Of a DNA stretch of 64,000 nt, positions 33,256 through 45,844 are shown piece after piece. A program made the position numbers and the translations under genes. The stretch's first letter is position 1. Each line of letters begins with the position of its first letter. A model generated the notes under the pieces. It was given only the letters and a program-made list of their open reading frames with translations, did not search any database and was not told the DNA's origin. The stretch comes from Magnolia sinica (Eukaryota; Streptophyta; Magnoliopsida; Magnoliales; Magnoliaceae): positions 5,084,001 through 5,148,000 of the forward strand of contig NC_080577.1 of the NCBI RefSeq assembly GCF_029962835.1. The letters run 5' to 3'.

Positions 33256-35463
33256 TTATGTTGTTGGATGATCTTTAACAGTCCTTAACTCAGAATCAGT
33301 CTGATTCGATGAAGTATCGGGTTTATCAATGATTAGTACTTCATCATTATCTGAATTAGAGATTGGTGTGTTTAAGTGATCATCAATGACAACATTAATG
33401 GATTCTTGAATCACACCAGTCCTTTTGTTCAGAACTCTACAAGCTCGACTGTTTAAAGAGTATCCTAGAAAAATACCTTCATCACTCTTCGTATCGAACT
33501 TTCCCAAATTTTCACGATCACGTAAAATATAGCACTTGCTGCCAAAAACTCGAAAGTATTTAACAGTAGACTTTTTATTGAACCACAATTCGTAAGCCGT
33601 TTTATTATTATCTTTTCTAGTGTAGACTCGGTTAATAATATAGCAAGCTGTGTTGACTGCTTCAGCCCAAAGATTTTTAGAGAGCTCCATGCTATTTAAC
33701 ATAACATTAGCCATTTCTTGAAGCACCCTATTCTTCCTTTCTACAACTCCATTTTGTTGTGGAGTTTTAGGAGCAGAGAATTCATGTAATATTCCTTGGT
33801 CGGTACAGAACTTCTCAAAATTGCTATTCTCAAATTCAGATCCATGATCACTACGAATTTTACTAATTTGAGAGGATTTTTCAGTTTGAATCCTTTTGAG
33901 AACTTTTCTTACTTCTTCAAGGGTTTCAGATTTATCCCTTAAGAAGACTACCCAAGTGAATCTGGTAAAGTCATCAACTATTACCAAGATGTACTTTTTA
34001 CCACCACGACTTTCCGTTCTGGTAGGTCCTATCAGGTCCATGTGGAGAAGTTCGAGTGGTCTTGATGTGGTATTTGAATTCACCTTTTTGTGTGAGTTCT
34101 TTGTTTGTTTGCCTATCTGGCACTCACCACATATTTTATCTAATTTCTGAAGTTTGGATAAACCTCTTACAAGTTCTCGTTTGCTTAATCGATATAGATT
34201 TCGATAATGTACATGTCCAAGACGTTTGTGCCATAAATCAGTCTCCTCTGTATGGATCATGTAACATGTTTGATTAGATGAGCTGGATTCGCTAATAATA
34301 TAGCAATTTTCAGACGTTCTACGTCCAGTTAATATTACAGAACCCTTATTATTTAGTATTTCACAGCTTTGATTAGAAAACCGAACATTATGGTTATTAT
34401 CACATATTTGTGATATACTAAGCAAGTTGTGCTTTACGCCTTCAACATATAAAACATTTTTAAACACTGGAAGATTAAAAAGTTGAACCGTACCTTGGCC
34501 TAAAATCTTGCAGTTGCTTCCATCACCAAATGTGACTGAACCATCAGTCATATCTTTCAGATCGGTGAATAAGGCTTTGTCACCTGTCATATGCCTGGAG
34601 CATCCACTGTCTAGGTACCACTTTGAATGACTTGTTGCTTTGAAAGCAGTGTGAGCAACCAAGCAGGTGACTTTAGGAACCCATTTCATAACTGTTTTGG
34701 GTTTAGGAACATAGTTGGTCTTCTTTTGTGTATACTTATAGGAATGACCTATAGAGTTAGATTTTAATAGCTCCTTGAGTAAATCAACTATCTTTTCAGC
34801 TAGTGAATTTCGATTCTGATTAAAGTTGACATGGCTGTTTCTAGGTTTTTGAAAAGTTTTTGAATTTTTAGAAAAACCTTGATAAGTACTTTTCCCTTTT
34901 GAGTTTGAGGACTCTCCTTTAACAAACATCGGAGGAGTATACTTTTGTTTAGGAGGTAGATTTTTATCATACCCCAACCTGGATCGATCGTCACATTTTC
35001 TTGATCCGGATAAAAGTTTTTCTAACTTTGGATCACCTTGGGCATATTTCCATGTGTCCTTTAAACTCAGAAGAGAAGATACTTCAGTTTTAAGATTCTC
35101 AATTTCAGATTTTAAATCAACAATTAGTGAGTTTTTGAATTCCAAATCACATTTTGATTTTTCAAAACTATCTGAAATTTGTGATTTTTCTAAGACAAGT
35201 GAATCAAAACAATTTTTGAGTTTAGAAAACTTTTCTTTTTGAAGTTTAAGTTTGACAGCAATTTTACAACTTTCCTTATATAGGGCATTGTAAGCGTCTT
35301 GAAGATCATCTTCATTTTCATATTCACTATTCAGATTTTCTTCACTTGTAGAGTCATTATCTGAAAATGTGAATTTGGCTAGAGTCATAAGAGCTTTGAC
35401 CTCATTGCACGACTCGGTTTCAGAATCTTGATTCAGAAGAACCTTCAGAATCAGATGATTCAT
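33256..35463 (-). pseudogene. Copia B gag tail, protease and integrase, long open frame
   Basis: 735 codons are open. A coiled-coil-rich gag C-terminus (LKLQKEKFSKLKNCFD, VDLKSEIENLKTEVSS) is followed by the protease signature WYLDSGCSRHM. The GAG-pre-integrase finger (LWHKRLGHVHYRNL, CGECQIGKQ) and the integrase core come next. Its D, D, E residues are present in LLHMDLIGP, KIRSDHGSEF and QQNGVVERKNR. The frame ends in TAA at 33256 before the RT domain, so Pol is not continuous. Confidence 0.9.
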
Positions 35464-36398
35464 CCCATGTAGCCAACATACCCTTCTTCTTGGGTTTGTC
35501 CCTTTTAGGACATCTATTTGCTAAGTGCCCATATTCTAGACAGTTGTAACATTGACTATCTTTCAAAGATTTTTGAGATTTGGGTCTAAACTTCTTTTTG
35601 TCATTTGATTTTTGAAAATCAACCCTTTTCTTGCTTTTGAAAATCTTATAAAATTTTTAGCCAAAAGAGCCATATCATCTTCTGAATCAGATTTTCTTCT
35701 GAATTACATTTAGAAGATTTTAGCGCGATAGATTTACCTTTAGGAGCTTTAAAGTTTAACTCGTAGGTTTGTAGAGAACCAACTAGTTCTTCAACCCTCA
35801 TATTATCCGTATCACGAAGTTCCTGGATTGCGGTTACTTTAGAATTGAACCGTTCAGGAAGTGAGCGTAGTATTTTTGCACACACTTTACTTTCTGGGAT
35901 TTTATCGCCAAGACCCCACATTGAGTTTATAATGTCATTCAATCTAGTGTAGAAGTCCATAAACATTTCATTTTCCTCCATATGAATTTCTTCAAATCTG
36001 GTTATGAGGAGTTGGACTTTAGATTTTTTGACAATTGTAGTACCCTCGTGTGTCATTTCTAATACATCCCAAGCTTGCTTTGCAGTATCACAAGAGATGA
36101 TTCTTTTGAACTCATCCGGTGATAGTGCGCAAGTAATTGCATTTAGTGCTTTAGCATTTGCACTACTCTCACTTTTCTGAAGGGTGGTCCATTGGTAATA
36201 TGGTGTGGTTTTCATAAACTTTGAACCATCAACCCTAGTAACTTCCATGATAGGAGGATTCCATTCAGTCACTGTGGCTTGCCACACATTTTCATCCATT
36301 GATTTGAGGAAGATCCTCATTCTGGCTTTCCAATAAGCATAGTTGGAGCCATCAAAGGGTGGAGGCCTAGTGACTGAAAGGCTATCAAAATTTGACAT
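35464..36398 (-). pseudogene. Copia B gag
   Basis: The ATG at 36398, 60-70 nt after the primer-binding site, opens MSNFDSLSVTRPPPFDGSNY, a typical start of SIRE-type Gag. The capsid-like part continues to NMRVEELVGSLQTYELNF. A frame change near 35646-35700 precedes the zinc knuckle CYNCLEYGHLANRC (about 35512-35555). With the shift, Gag is separated from its knuckle. Confidence 0.9.
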
Positions 36399-36458
36399 CT
36401 TAAATAGCTTAAATCGTTAGCTCAGGAATTAAATCCAAAAAAAAAAACGAGCTATTAG

Positions 36459-36470
36459 GCTCTGATACCA
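36459..36470 (-). other. Primer-binding site of Copia B
   Basis: The minus strand reads TGGTATCAGAGC, complementary to the 3' end of initiator methionine tRNA, two bases inside the 5' LTR. Confidence 0.95.
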
Positions 36471-36472
36471 CT

Positions 36473-38505
36473 TGAAAAGGCCAAGCTATATGTCCTAGAG
36501 GGGGGGTGAATAGGACAATGCCAAAAAAAAAACTAATAACAGCGGAATAATAAAGAAAATGATAGCCAAATTAAATAACAATGCGGGAAAGTAAAACAAC
36601 CTCAAAATTCAGATCTTGAGAGGTTGATACAAACGTTATTCTAAGGACAACCTTACACCAGCGAGTTTATGGTAGGACAACCTTATTTCTAGAAAGGTCT
36701 TTGTATCAAGTCTCAAATCGAAGAGGAATATAAAAATAAATATAAACTGAAATGAAATAACTTGTAATTAAAGATGTATTGTTCTAGGGACAGCCATACA
36801 CCATAAAAATGGCAGGGCAACCTTGCTGAAACAACTTTCAAATGAAATTGAAAATCAAGCCTATAAAGGAATAGCAGAAAGTAAATTCTAAGCTATTACA
36901 ACATTCTCACAAAGCTTGAAATAATTACAACATTCACCACCATACATACATCCCACAAAAAGAATAAAAATTAAAAGAGTAAAACAATCAACCACAACAC
37001 AAGGGTTTATAGTGGTTCGCCTGTGTGTTCACCAACTGTTATCCAACAGCCACACAAAAAGCTACTCCACTCCTAATATCCTCACATAGGGGATATTAGC
37101 GTTCACTAAAAATAGGTTTTCCCAGGTTCACCCAAAACCCTTACAATTGTGTCTTTGTATGTGGGCTTACACAATTAAAAAAAACCCCACTTCTGAGTTT
37201 TCCTGGCTCTCCTCAGATAACCAAAATAACAAGATTTTTCTGGCAAATCTTGAAAGAAACCAAAATAATAGAAAGGAATTTACAATATGTAAAATACCTG
37301 AATATCTGTTGTAGCAGACCGGTAGAACCAAATCAAAGTAGATGATTGAATGTCCAAGTTCAATGTCCAGTACTCGATTACAATGGTTCTAGATTCTAAT
37401 TGATTTTAAATTAAACCAAAAAGGGCTTGCCTTAATTGATTTTGATTCCAAAGAAAGGGAATAACAATTCCTCTTTTCAAATCGGATTGAATATACGAAA
37501 CAAAATCAATTAAAATAAAGCTAAGGAAAGAAGATATTAAATAAGCACACTTAGCTTAGATGGAGCACGAAATTATCTCTCGGAAGTTCGACGAAGATTG
37601 GCTTGAATACTATAATTAAATTGATGATTTCTTGAGATTCGTGCTCTATTTATAGGTGAGAAGATCGGGTCTTCGGCTGTCCAGAGTGCTCTTCGACTAG
37701 TCGAAGGCATAAACAAATATTTGAAAAATCCGGCGGGATATGCTCGGCCGTTCTACGACTAGTCGTACGTCACCTACGGATCGTCGTAGGTTTCCTTCGG
37801 CCCAGTCGTAGGTCTGCAGTTGGACTTGAGTCGTAGATTCTACGGCCGATCGAAGATGCGGCTCTTGTTCCTACGGCGGTCGAACAGATTCCAGGACTAG
37901 TCGAAGGCTAACAGATTTTATCCGGAATTTATAACAAACTTACGACTGGTCGAGGATTTTCTTAGACTGGTCGAAGTAAGTCTAGGACTAGTCGAAGCAG
38001 ACCTAAGACTGGTCGAAGAACAGACCAATTACATGTAAAATAACATTCGACTTATGTATCCGAAATGACCTACTTCTAAGGTCATCCTATGGTCAAACAA
38101 ACCTCAATCATGAAGTATGGACATTGAAACAAGAGACCATGAAGAATGAGCCTTGAAGTCTTGATGTAGACTAAACCTTGAAGTAGCTCAATCTTGAAAG
38201 TGGCTTGAGTTTCAGCTTGAGTCTTGAGTTCAGCTTGAGTCTTGCCTTGTACTTTCTTTTTCTTTTCAGCTTGAGTCTTGTGAGCAGTTCTTGCATTCAA
38301 GAGTCTTGTCTTGTGATCAGTTCTTTCATTCGAGATCCTGAGTCTTGTATTTGAGAGCTTTGCTTGATGTGAGCTTAGTTTGTTCATGAAGTCATGAATG
38401 TTGATCCTTGATAGAGCTTCACTTAAGTAGGTTATATAAAACATAACAGAGATTTTGTCACCACAAATTTGACAACTTACAGGGATATAAACTATAGCAC
38501 TTACA
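36473..38505 (-). repeat. 5' LTR of Copia B
   Basis: 2033 bp, 65 bp shorter than the 3' LTR because of several small deletions, some in the palindrome array. The reading frame at 38082-38444 comes from the LTR minisatellite and is not a gene. Confidence 0.95.
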
Positions 38506-40000
38506 GAAAAGTTTAGTCATAGCTTCACTAAAGGTTTTACGTTCATCTTCTATAGTTAAAACCATAAGTATTTTCCTAATTACTTTTTCTTTATCACCCT
38601 CAACTAGATGAAAAGAGAGTTGTTGAGAGTCTATTTGATCAGGATTAAGACTCTTTTTTATTTTTGCTCTTTGACTCTTACAAGGTTCACTAAGAGTTTT
38701 CTCTTCTATTTGTGTTTCTTTTATAGTTTCATTAGGAGATTGAATCTCAGCATTCTTTTTCTCCGTGAATACAAAATTCTCAAAGAATTCTACATCTCTA
38801 GACTCTATGATTACATTGGTATCTAAGTCTAGAAGTCTATAGGCTTTACTATGTTGTGCATATCCTACAAGAACGCACTTAATAGCTCTTGGTCCTAATT
38901 TAGTTCTTTTAGGTTCTGGTGTTCTGTAGTATCCAAGACACCCCCACACTCTAAGATACCCTATGTTTGATTTTCTTACTTTCCAAATTTCATATGGAGA
39001 GGTCTTAGTTTTTTTAAACGGAATTCGGTTTAAAACATGACATGCAGCTAACAGTGCTTCTCCCTATAGGTTTAATGGTAACTGTGCTTGTATTAACATT
39101 GAGTTAATATTTCTACTAATGTCCTATTTTTTATCTCTGTTACACCATTTTATTGTGGTGTATAAGGTGTTGTGCACTGATGTATTATGCCGTGTGCTTC
39201 ACAATAGTTAGAAAATTCATTAGAGAAATATTCTCCTCCTCGGTCACTCCGAAGGATTTTAATATTTTTATCTAATTGATTTTTTACTTCAGATTTATAG
39301 ATCTTGAATGCATTAAATGCTTCATCTTTTGATTTTATCAAATATACATATACATATCTTGAACAATCATCTATAAACGTTATAAAGTACCTTTTACTTC
39401 CACGGGTAAGAACGCCATTTAATTCACATATGTCAATGTGCACTAGGTCTAATATTTGAGATAATCTCTCAACGCTAGGGAATGGTTTCTTAATAATTTT
39501 AGACCGTATGCATACTTCACATTTATCTTTGTCACTGTCATTGTATGATATTAGGCCGTTCTTAGCCATGAGTTTTATGGTACTGTAGCCAATATGAGCT
39601 AATCTACCATGCCATGGCGTTACAGACTCAATCATGTAAGCAAAAGAATTCTTTTCATTCAGAAATAATTTAATCATTCCATTACAAGCGTATCCCTTAC
39701 CCACAAAGTTCACATTCTTAGACAAGATCAGCTTACCTGATTTAAACACAACCCTAATCCCAAGCTTACTTAAGAGATCCCTTGAGACAAGATTTCTTCT
39801 TATGTCTGGGACATGCAGTACGTTGGTCATAATTACTTTCCTTCCAGAGATAAAGAGTAATTCCACGGTTCCTTTTCCTGCAACTTTAGACCGTCCTTCA
39901 TTTCCCATTTAAACCTCCTGATCATTGGTCTCGTCTTTATAGGTTTTGAAGGTAGATCGATTATTACATACATGGACTGTGGCACCTGTATCATACCACC
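38506..40000 (-). pseudogene. Copia A protease to integrase region
   Basis: The protease signature WWYDTGATVHV lies near 39975-40005. The GAG-pre-integrase segment (WHGRLAHIGYSTIKL, CEVCIRSKI) and integrase core follow: VHIDICE and ILRSDRGGEY carry the two aspartates. TPYTPQ is followed by an in-frame TAA before NGVTEIKNRT. The linker (GCLGYYRTPEPKRTK, KCVLVGYAQHSKAYRLL) ends where Copia B is inserted at 38505/38506. Confidence 0.85.
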
Positions 40001-40924
40001 AACTAGGAATTTTTTTTCTTGATAGGTTCACTTCTATAACCATGGCTACGATTTCATTGTCTACTGCATTAGCCTCTTTCTTAGGCTTTTTTCGGTCCCT
40101 ACAGACTCGAGCAAAATGCCCGGTCTTGCCGTAGACATAACAAGCTCCCTTAGGTTTACCGTTTTTCTTCTTTTGGGTTTTCTTGAATTTTTCTTGATCT
40201 TTGTTAGGTTTAAGGGAATCAACTTTCTCATATGTATTATTTTGGGATGGCCGTTCTACTGCGTTCACCTTAGATGAGGATGCACCATTAGCACCATCCT
40301 TTTTGTCTGGGTTACGGGATTCTTTTTCAGATGCTTTTGGATTTGTTCCAAGGTGAATTCTTTAGATTTATGCAGTAGTTTCTTCCTGTAGTCTTTCCAG
40401 CTCGGAGGTAATTTTGCAATTATAGCTCTAACTTGAAAGAATTCAGGAAGATCAATTTTTATGGCTTTTATTTTATTTACAATAAGCTACAATTCTTGGA
40501 TTTGGGCAAGCAGCGGTAGATTGTCTACCATCGTGAAGTCGAAATACCTGGCAATTAGAAATTTCTATGTACCTTCCTCTTCAGCCTTATATTTGTACTC
40601 CAGTGCGCTCCAAATTTCTTTCGTTGATATGGTCTCCATATACAAATCGTACAAATGATCAGAGAGAGCATTGAAGATGTGGCCACGACACAACAATTCA
40701 TCTTCTTGTCGCTTAATCTTAGCAGCAACTTGTTCAGGAGTATCAGTGTCATTTGCTTCAGGCAGAGGCTGAAGAGTCGGGTCCAGGATGTAATAGATCT
40801 TCAAAGCAGTTAATAGGAATTTTAGTTTGTCCTGCCATCTAGTAAAATTTGAACCATCGAATCCGTCCAATCGGATCAGATCCTGGTTCATCAGTTTGAC
40901 TGATGCAACACTTTCGGTGTTCAT
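40001..40924 (-). pseudogene. Copia A gag
   Basis: The ATG at 40924, only 18 nt from the 5' LTR, opens MNTESVASVKLMNQDLIRL; the UBN2-type Gag motifs FDGSNFTRWQDKLKFLL and ALEYKYKAEEEGT follow. The zinc knuckle reads CYVYGKTGHFARVC, with Tyr in place of the second Cys, so it would not bind zinc normally. Stops interrupt the part between 40269 and 40564. Confidence 0.83.
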
Positions 40925-40942
40925 GGAATCACGCTTTAATAT

Positions 40943-41769
40943 TGTAGGAAATATTATTTTGGATACATCGAAAATATTAAAAAAAATAATTCGAAAATCA
41001 AATGTTTCACTATGTTGAATCACGTATAAATACGCTGTCCTTAAAGCGTGATTCGCCCCCTTATCAACTGCTGATGGGTTACAGGCGAATTGCTTCTAGG
41101 ATAAGACAAGCCTTCTGGATCCAGCGTGCAACAATCACAATAGGTCCACTGGGAACAATTTTAACGCAGTTGATTTATTCTGGCAGATTCAGACGGTGGA
41201 GATATTCTAAGTATTTTAGAATGAAGCTTATGGATTGTATCTGATTTGATGGGAGAGGGGAGTGTGTTGAGATGATGAAAACGGACTGGAATGGTCCAGT
41301 TTATATAGGCATTAGGTAGTGGACCATTGCTAGACTGCTATCAATGGTCCAGAATGTTTGAAAAACATTTCGAGCCATTGTCCATTAATCACAAACGTTT
41401 CTGGTCGTCAGATCAAAGGATCTAATCGTTGGATCATCATGGTCCGTCCGTTTTTGAACCGTTTGGCTTTCAAGACGAAGTGCAAAGTGCGTCATCTAGC
41501 GCCACTACAACCACACTGCCTCACTGCCCACACCCATGCTGGAACACGCAACCCGTGTATCACCTCCTCCAAAAGCTCCAAGTAAGAATACTCTTCACAA
41601 CATCTCATATAAACCACAAAAAGATTTCAACCATTTTCAATATGGGACAAAGCACACACCGCACTTTTTTAATTCAAAATTTTCAAAAAGCGTTTTGGCG
41701 GGAAAATCCTGAAATTTTGAAAATTTTGAATTTTTCATTTTTATTTTGAAAAATCATTGATTTTCAACA
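40943..41769 (-). repeat. 5' LTR of Copia A
   Basis: 827 bp, collinear with the 3' LTR apart from a deletion of about 200 bp near 41475 and a shorter one near 41530. The TATA box (TATATAAA on the minus strand) near 41305 is kept. A standard primer-binding site is not visible in the short gap before gag. Confidence 0.93.
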
Positions 41770-41855
41770 CCAATGGTTCTTTGGGTTTCATGGGCTTATG
41801 TTGATGGTTCAAAAGGGTAGGGGAATTATTTCATGCTATGGTTTGGTGGTACAAA

Positions 41856-42589
41856 TAAGGGTGAACATCGAGTCGAACCGAGTCAAGCTGGCCTCAGCTC
41901 AACATGGCTCGAACAGTGGCTGACCTCAACTCGAACTCGGCTCGGCTCGGTCCTCAAGCTTGATTGGCCAGCTCGGCTCGGTTCGGTCAGCAGCCCGAGC
42001 CAACTCGGGCGAGTTTAAGCCAAGATTGAGCCGAGTTCACCATTGAGGCATTTCCACAAGCACATGAACTGCAACTTCAAAATCCTACTATTTTACAAAC
42101 AGAGGCAATGGTTTTATAGGTATTTTCTCAAACACCTTCTAAGTAAAACAAAAAATAAAAAAATAAACAAAAATAAAAATAAAAATAAACAAAGAAAAAA
42201 AATGTATTGGTTTCATGTACATACCTTCCTTGCCACCAAGTAAAATAAAAAACAAAAAAATATTTTAAAAAAAAGAAGAGAAAAAATGTATTAGTTTCAT
42301 GTACATACCTTCCTTGCCGCCAGCCACATTTCGTTGAGTCATTTTATCAAACAGTTGGTGAGCAACATTAATGGCAAAGTAACCGAGTCACTGAACTGGT
42401 TTGATCCGAGTTCAATTCGAGTTGGATTCGATCCGAGTCCAGTCAACTTGGGGCCTGCTCAAACTCATTTTTGAGCTCAAAAAATCAGCTCGACTCGGCT
42501 CGAACTCAGCTTCGAACCGAGTTGAATCAAGCTTTTTAGAGTTGAGTTGAGCCAGCTAACTGAGCTAGCTCGGTTTGTGTACACCCCTG
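41856..42589. mobile_element. hAT-type MITE with internal duplication
   Basis: The ends are TAAGGGTGAACATCGAGTC and TGTGTACACCCCTG, with a near-perfect 8-bp duplication (GGTACAAA at 41848-41855, GGTACATA at 42590-42597). The interior has the CTCGACTCGG motifs of its relatives. A segment ATGTATTGGTTTCATGTACA near 42200 is repeated near 42286, within A-rich DNA, which explains the larger size of 734 bp. Confidence 0.8.
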
Positions 42590-42597
42590 GGTACATA

Positions 42598-44074
42598 CCA
42601 TTGATCTGTTGCCTCCCAACTTGGATATTTCATCACAAAAAAATATAATAGACTAGAAGATCTTAATCACTGATCTTGGGGCTTTCTTTTTTCATCTGAA
42701 CATAGATTATAAAGGTGTTCTTGACTAATCTTTGTAAGACAACTTTAAAGGTAATGGGTAGATTATTATTTTTTGAATAGTATAATTATGTTTATTTAAA
42801 AAAATCACTATACATCAAATCATCATTTTTTTTCCCTTCTTTTTCATGCTACTCTATTTGCATGCATTAGTAAAAATGGATATAGGCCGAGTGGGCCTAG
42901 CACGATAGGCCAAAGCTCTAGCCGACTAAAAATTGTTTACCATCTTTCTCGAAAATTTAAAAAAATCTCTATTTTCCACTTGAAATTATTCAATCCATCC
43001 CTTGTTAAATGGGTTACATATGTAATAATAAACAGACATTTTAGAGATATGTAAACTAACCATCTACATTCAAGATAGATGGGTTGTCAAATTTAAGATT
43101 AATGCATGTTTGCAAGATATAACACATTCATATTGTTTATTATTCAATCAAATATAAAGTTACACGTTATATATCAAAAACTCGTATTCAATCAAACGTG
43201 TGCGGTTAGGATAGTGTGGGCATACCAGAGTCATATTAGACCCAAGTTCAATTAAACGCTTTGTGACCTGAGACGCTGAAATAGATTGATTAAGATTGGA
43301 TACTTGGGATCGGTCGTCTTCCCAGCCACCTATTGTTGCAGGCGATTAAGCGATTTAGAAGAAGCAGGGTTTGTCCTTCTAAATGGGAACTATTTTTCCT
43401 TGTGTTCAGGACTTTTCTTTCAACAGTAATTATAAGTCTTGTATTTCTCAATAGAACAATGATGGATGAAAAGAATAAAAATTAAAATGAGCTAACGATG
43501 CCAATTTTTTAAATTTGTATTTGAGGGTCAATACAATCATCGGATGAACAAAATAAGAAGATAAATATATACAATCGCTTGTATGGACAAACAATTGAAG
43601 ATGTGACCGGGGTGTGTTATTCTAAGTAAGGATTCGGTTGATTAGTAATTCAACGATGGTACTTCGTGTATATTTATACTACTCATAGGCATACTGTAAT
43701 GATGACGCTGAACAATAGCCATATCAGCCAAACTAAACTCTTGACGTTTCAGTAAGACTGGATAGAAGTGGAGGAATTTAAACTGAGATAAGAAACATTG
43801 TGTTATGTAGAGAGATTGTATTTGATATGGGCCCCAAGTTCTTCATCGCATGCTCCTTATATAGCTTGGGAGGTGGCAAACTCTTGTTGTGTTTCTTTGC
43901 TAGTCCAGGATCCTTGGCGATCACAATGTCCATGAAGATTATAGTACAAAACCGTTTTCCGATCTTTCCAACCTAGCTAAAGAGATCTTCGAACATTGCG
44001 GTTCAAAGCTATTTTCAAATCTCCTTGACAACATGATTGCAGAGATCATTGACCGTTATGGTATCGTGAGATTA
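42598..44074. other. Unassigned AT-rich DNA
   Basis: No coding exon is recognised. A GGCCGAGTGGGCCTAGC stretch near 42888 looks like a repeat scrap. A TATATAGC near 43858 and LTR-like wording from 43200 on suggest an old retroelement, but no ends were found. Confidence 0.35.
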
Positions 44075-45839
44075 TGTGGTGGGATATATAGTCTACCACA
44101 ACGTGTGCGGAAGCTTGGTGGAGCTATAGAATTATACCTAAGTTTTATAGGATGGGTGATTAGGACCAATTAAAAATTATATTATTAAAATAACAATTCC
44201 CTACCTTAAATCAATTTACCAATTATAGCTAAGAAGACAAATTAATACTAAGGCTTTGAAGCTAAAGTGGGTCCAATTACATTGACTACAAATGAGATTT
44301 CGATCAAACAACTAGTCTATAGGAGAGAGAGTGAGCTTGTCTGTGCTTAATAGTTAAGTATCTAGCATACAACCCAATTGAAATATTTATATGATTTAAC
44401 TAATCAAACACATAAGCATGAATTAGAATTACAAACATTTACAATCACAAACCAAACATGTATAGTGGTTTGGTTTTCCTATTGTACTTTCGATGGATGC
44501 ACTCTCCTCAAGTATATCGGTATTCACTATCAGAGGTTCACCTTTAATCTTTACAAGCGTATACTCCTACTAAAGGCCTATACAAGGACTTGCCCATGTA
44601 CTCACCCGTGTCGGTGTCTCCCACGGAAACTTAGTTGGTCTTGTATCAGCTAACATACAACTATTATCAGTCATAATTCAATGCCCTACGTACACTTCCG
44701 TCGAAGGCTCCAATGAAGACTAACACATATACACTTGTGCCCAATGGACCATGTACACATTCATATCAGTGAATTTGGCCCTACAAAAGATCTTAGGTCT
44801 TATACAAGAACTTATTCAAGTTTAGGTCACAAAATCTTATTCTTAATCCTACACAAGAAAATAGTGATGGACTCACTATTTACAGCTCACTTGTCGGATT
44901 TAGCCCATTTTGTAGTGTCTTGCTTGAGATGCTTCTTAAGTACTCTCCCGTACATATATCAACTCCTCAATTACTCACCTAAACATTGATGTCGATGCTT
45001 TAGCTCATACGAATGTTCGCCTTGCATTTAATGTACCAATGAGGTAACCAAGGTAAGGGAGGTGGTAAAATCTCATATAACTAAATGTGTGAATAGGCTC
45101 GTAGAAGGGATTCACCTAAATGTGTCTCCCTGAAGTGTTTAGATAAGGATATACCTTTGGTGATGAATATGAGTGGAGAATTACATAGTTTTATATTGCA
45201 CAAAAAACTCATCGAAATACCCAAGAACCACATGTCCTATATAAAGAAACTAAGTTCCAATAGTAAAAAAAACAAGTAAAAAATTGCTCTCGATTGATCG
45301 AGCGATGCCTTCAATTGATCGAACTCTCATTCGATGGCATTGAAGGATCCTTCAATGGGTCGAGAAACTCCAACCATTTAGTGAATTTGTTGCTTGACGT
45401 TTTTAGTGACCTTCGATTGATCGAGCCCTGAGTTCGATTGCTCGAACCCTGACATTCGATTGATTGAAGGTTCGCTCAAGACACATTGTGGGTCTGTCGA
45501 TTTCTCATCAAGCTTTACTCGAAAACTAATGTTTTGGGCATATGTTTTCACAACAGCTTTACATCTTTTTTAGCCTTACTTATCATGTTTTAATTTGGCT
45601 CCTAAAGCTATTTAATAATCAATCAAGGTTTATAAATAAATGTTAGGATCATCTAGAGGCTAAGGTTATTTTTGGTGTAAGGTTAAGATTATCAAGGCAC
45701 CTTATTTATCTGTTATTTACTCATTGATGCTTCATGTCCACTTGTGTCTTCGGTCTCCAAATTACAGGGTCTTAACCAACTACATGACATATGAACTCAC
45801 GTGATTAACAAAACAACTACATAAATAAGTACACTAACA
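44075..45839 (-). repeat. Probable solo LTR of a Copia/SIRE-like element
   Basis: The segment begins TGTGGTGGGATA and ends CACTAACA, with flanks GATTA and TATTA (4 of 5 bases alike). Internally it resembles the Copia B LTR in style: GTGTGCGGAAGC near the left end, TATAGTGGTT, and at 45290-45480 an array of short palindromes (TCGATTGATCGA type). No second LTR or internal domain was found next to it. The orientation is assumed from the likeness to Copia B. Confidence 0.45.
45290..45480. repeat. Palindrome array, TCGATTGATCGA type
   Basis: About seven units with the core TCGATTGATCGA or close variants (CTCGATTGATCGAGC, TTCAATTGATCGAAC, GTTCGATTGCTCGAAC, ATTCGATTGATTGAAGG) are irregularly spaced. 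Confidence 0.75.
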
Positions 45840-45844
45840 TATTA

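Larger units (their letters stand above)
28520..38505 (-). mobile_element. Copia retrotransposon B (SIRE/Maximus-like), nested in Copia A
   Basis: The ends TGAAAAGGCC and ..TTACA are flanked by a perfect 5-bp duplication, GAAAA, at 28515-28519 and 38506-38510. Total length is 9986 bp with LTRs of about 2.1 kb. A canonical primer-binding site and a polypurine tract are both present. The gag and pol genes are much better preserved than in the host element A. A further ORF stands between RNase H and the 3' LTR, as in the SIRE lineage. The insertion cut the integrase-to-RT linker of Copia A. Confidence 0.95.
25435..41769 (-). mobile_element. Ty1/Copia retrotransposon A, split by a nested Copia element
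   Basis: The ends TGTAGGAAATATT and GATTTTCAACA are flanked by a perfect 5-bp duplication, CCAAT, at 25430-25434 and 41770-41774. The element reads on the minus strand. Its length without the nested insert is about 6.3 kb. Gene order is gag, protease, integrase, reverse transcriptase, RNase H, the Copia order. All parts carry stops or frame shifts. The right LTR (5' in element orientation) is 827 bp and the left 1067 bp because of a deletion of about 200 bp plus smaller ones. Confidence 0.93.

Noticed and set aside
38082..38444. Minus-strand ORF with TQAELKTQ repeats
   Set aside because: It lies in the Copia B LTR and comes from its 18-bp minisatellite. The same frame appears in the other LTR at 30164-30673.
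42043..42243. 66-codon + strand ORF with Lys/Asn repeats
   Set aside because: A-rich interior of a hAT-type MITE; no domain.
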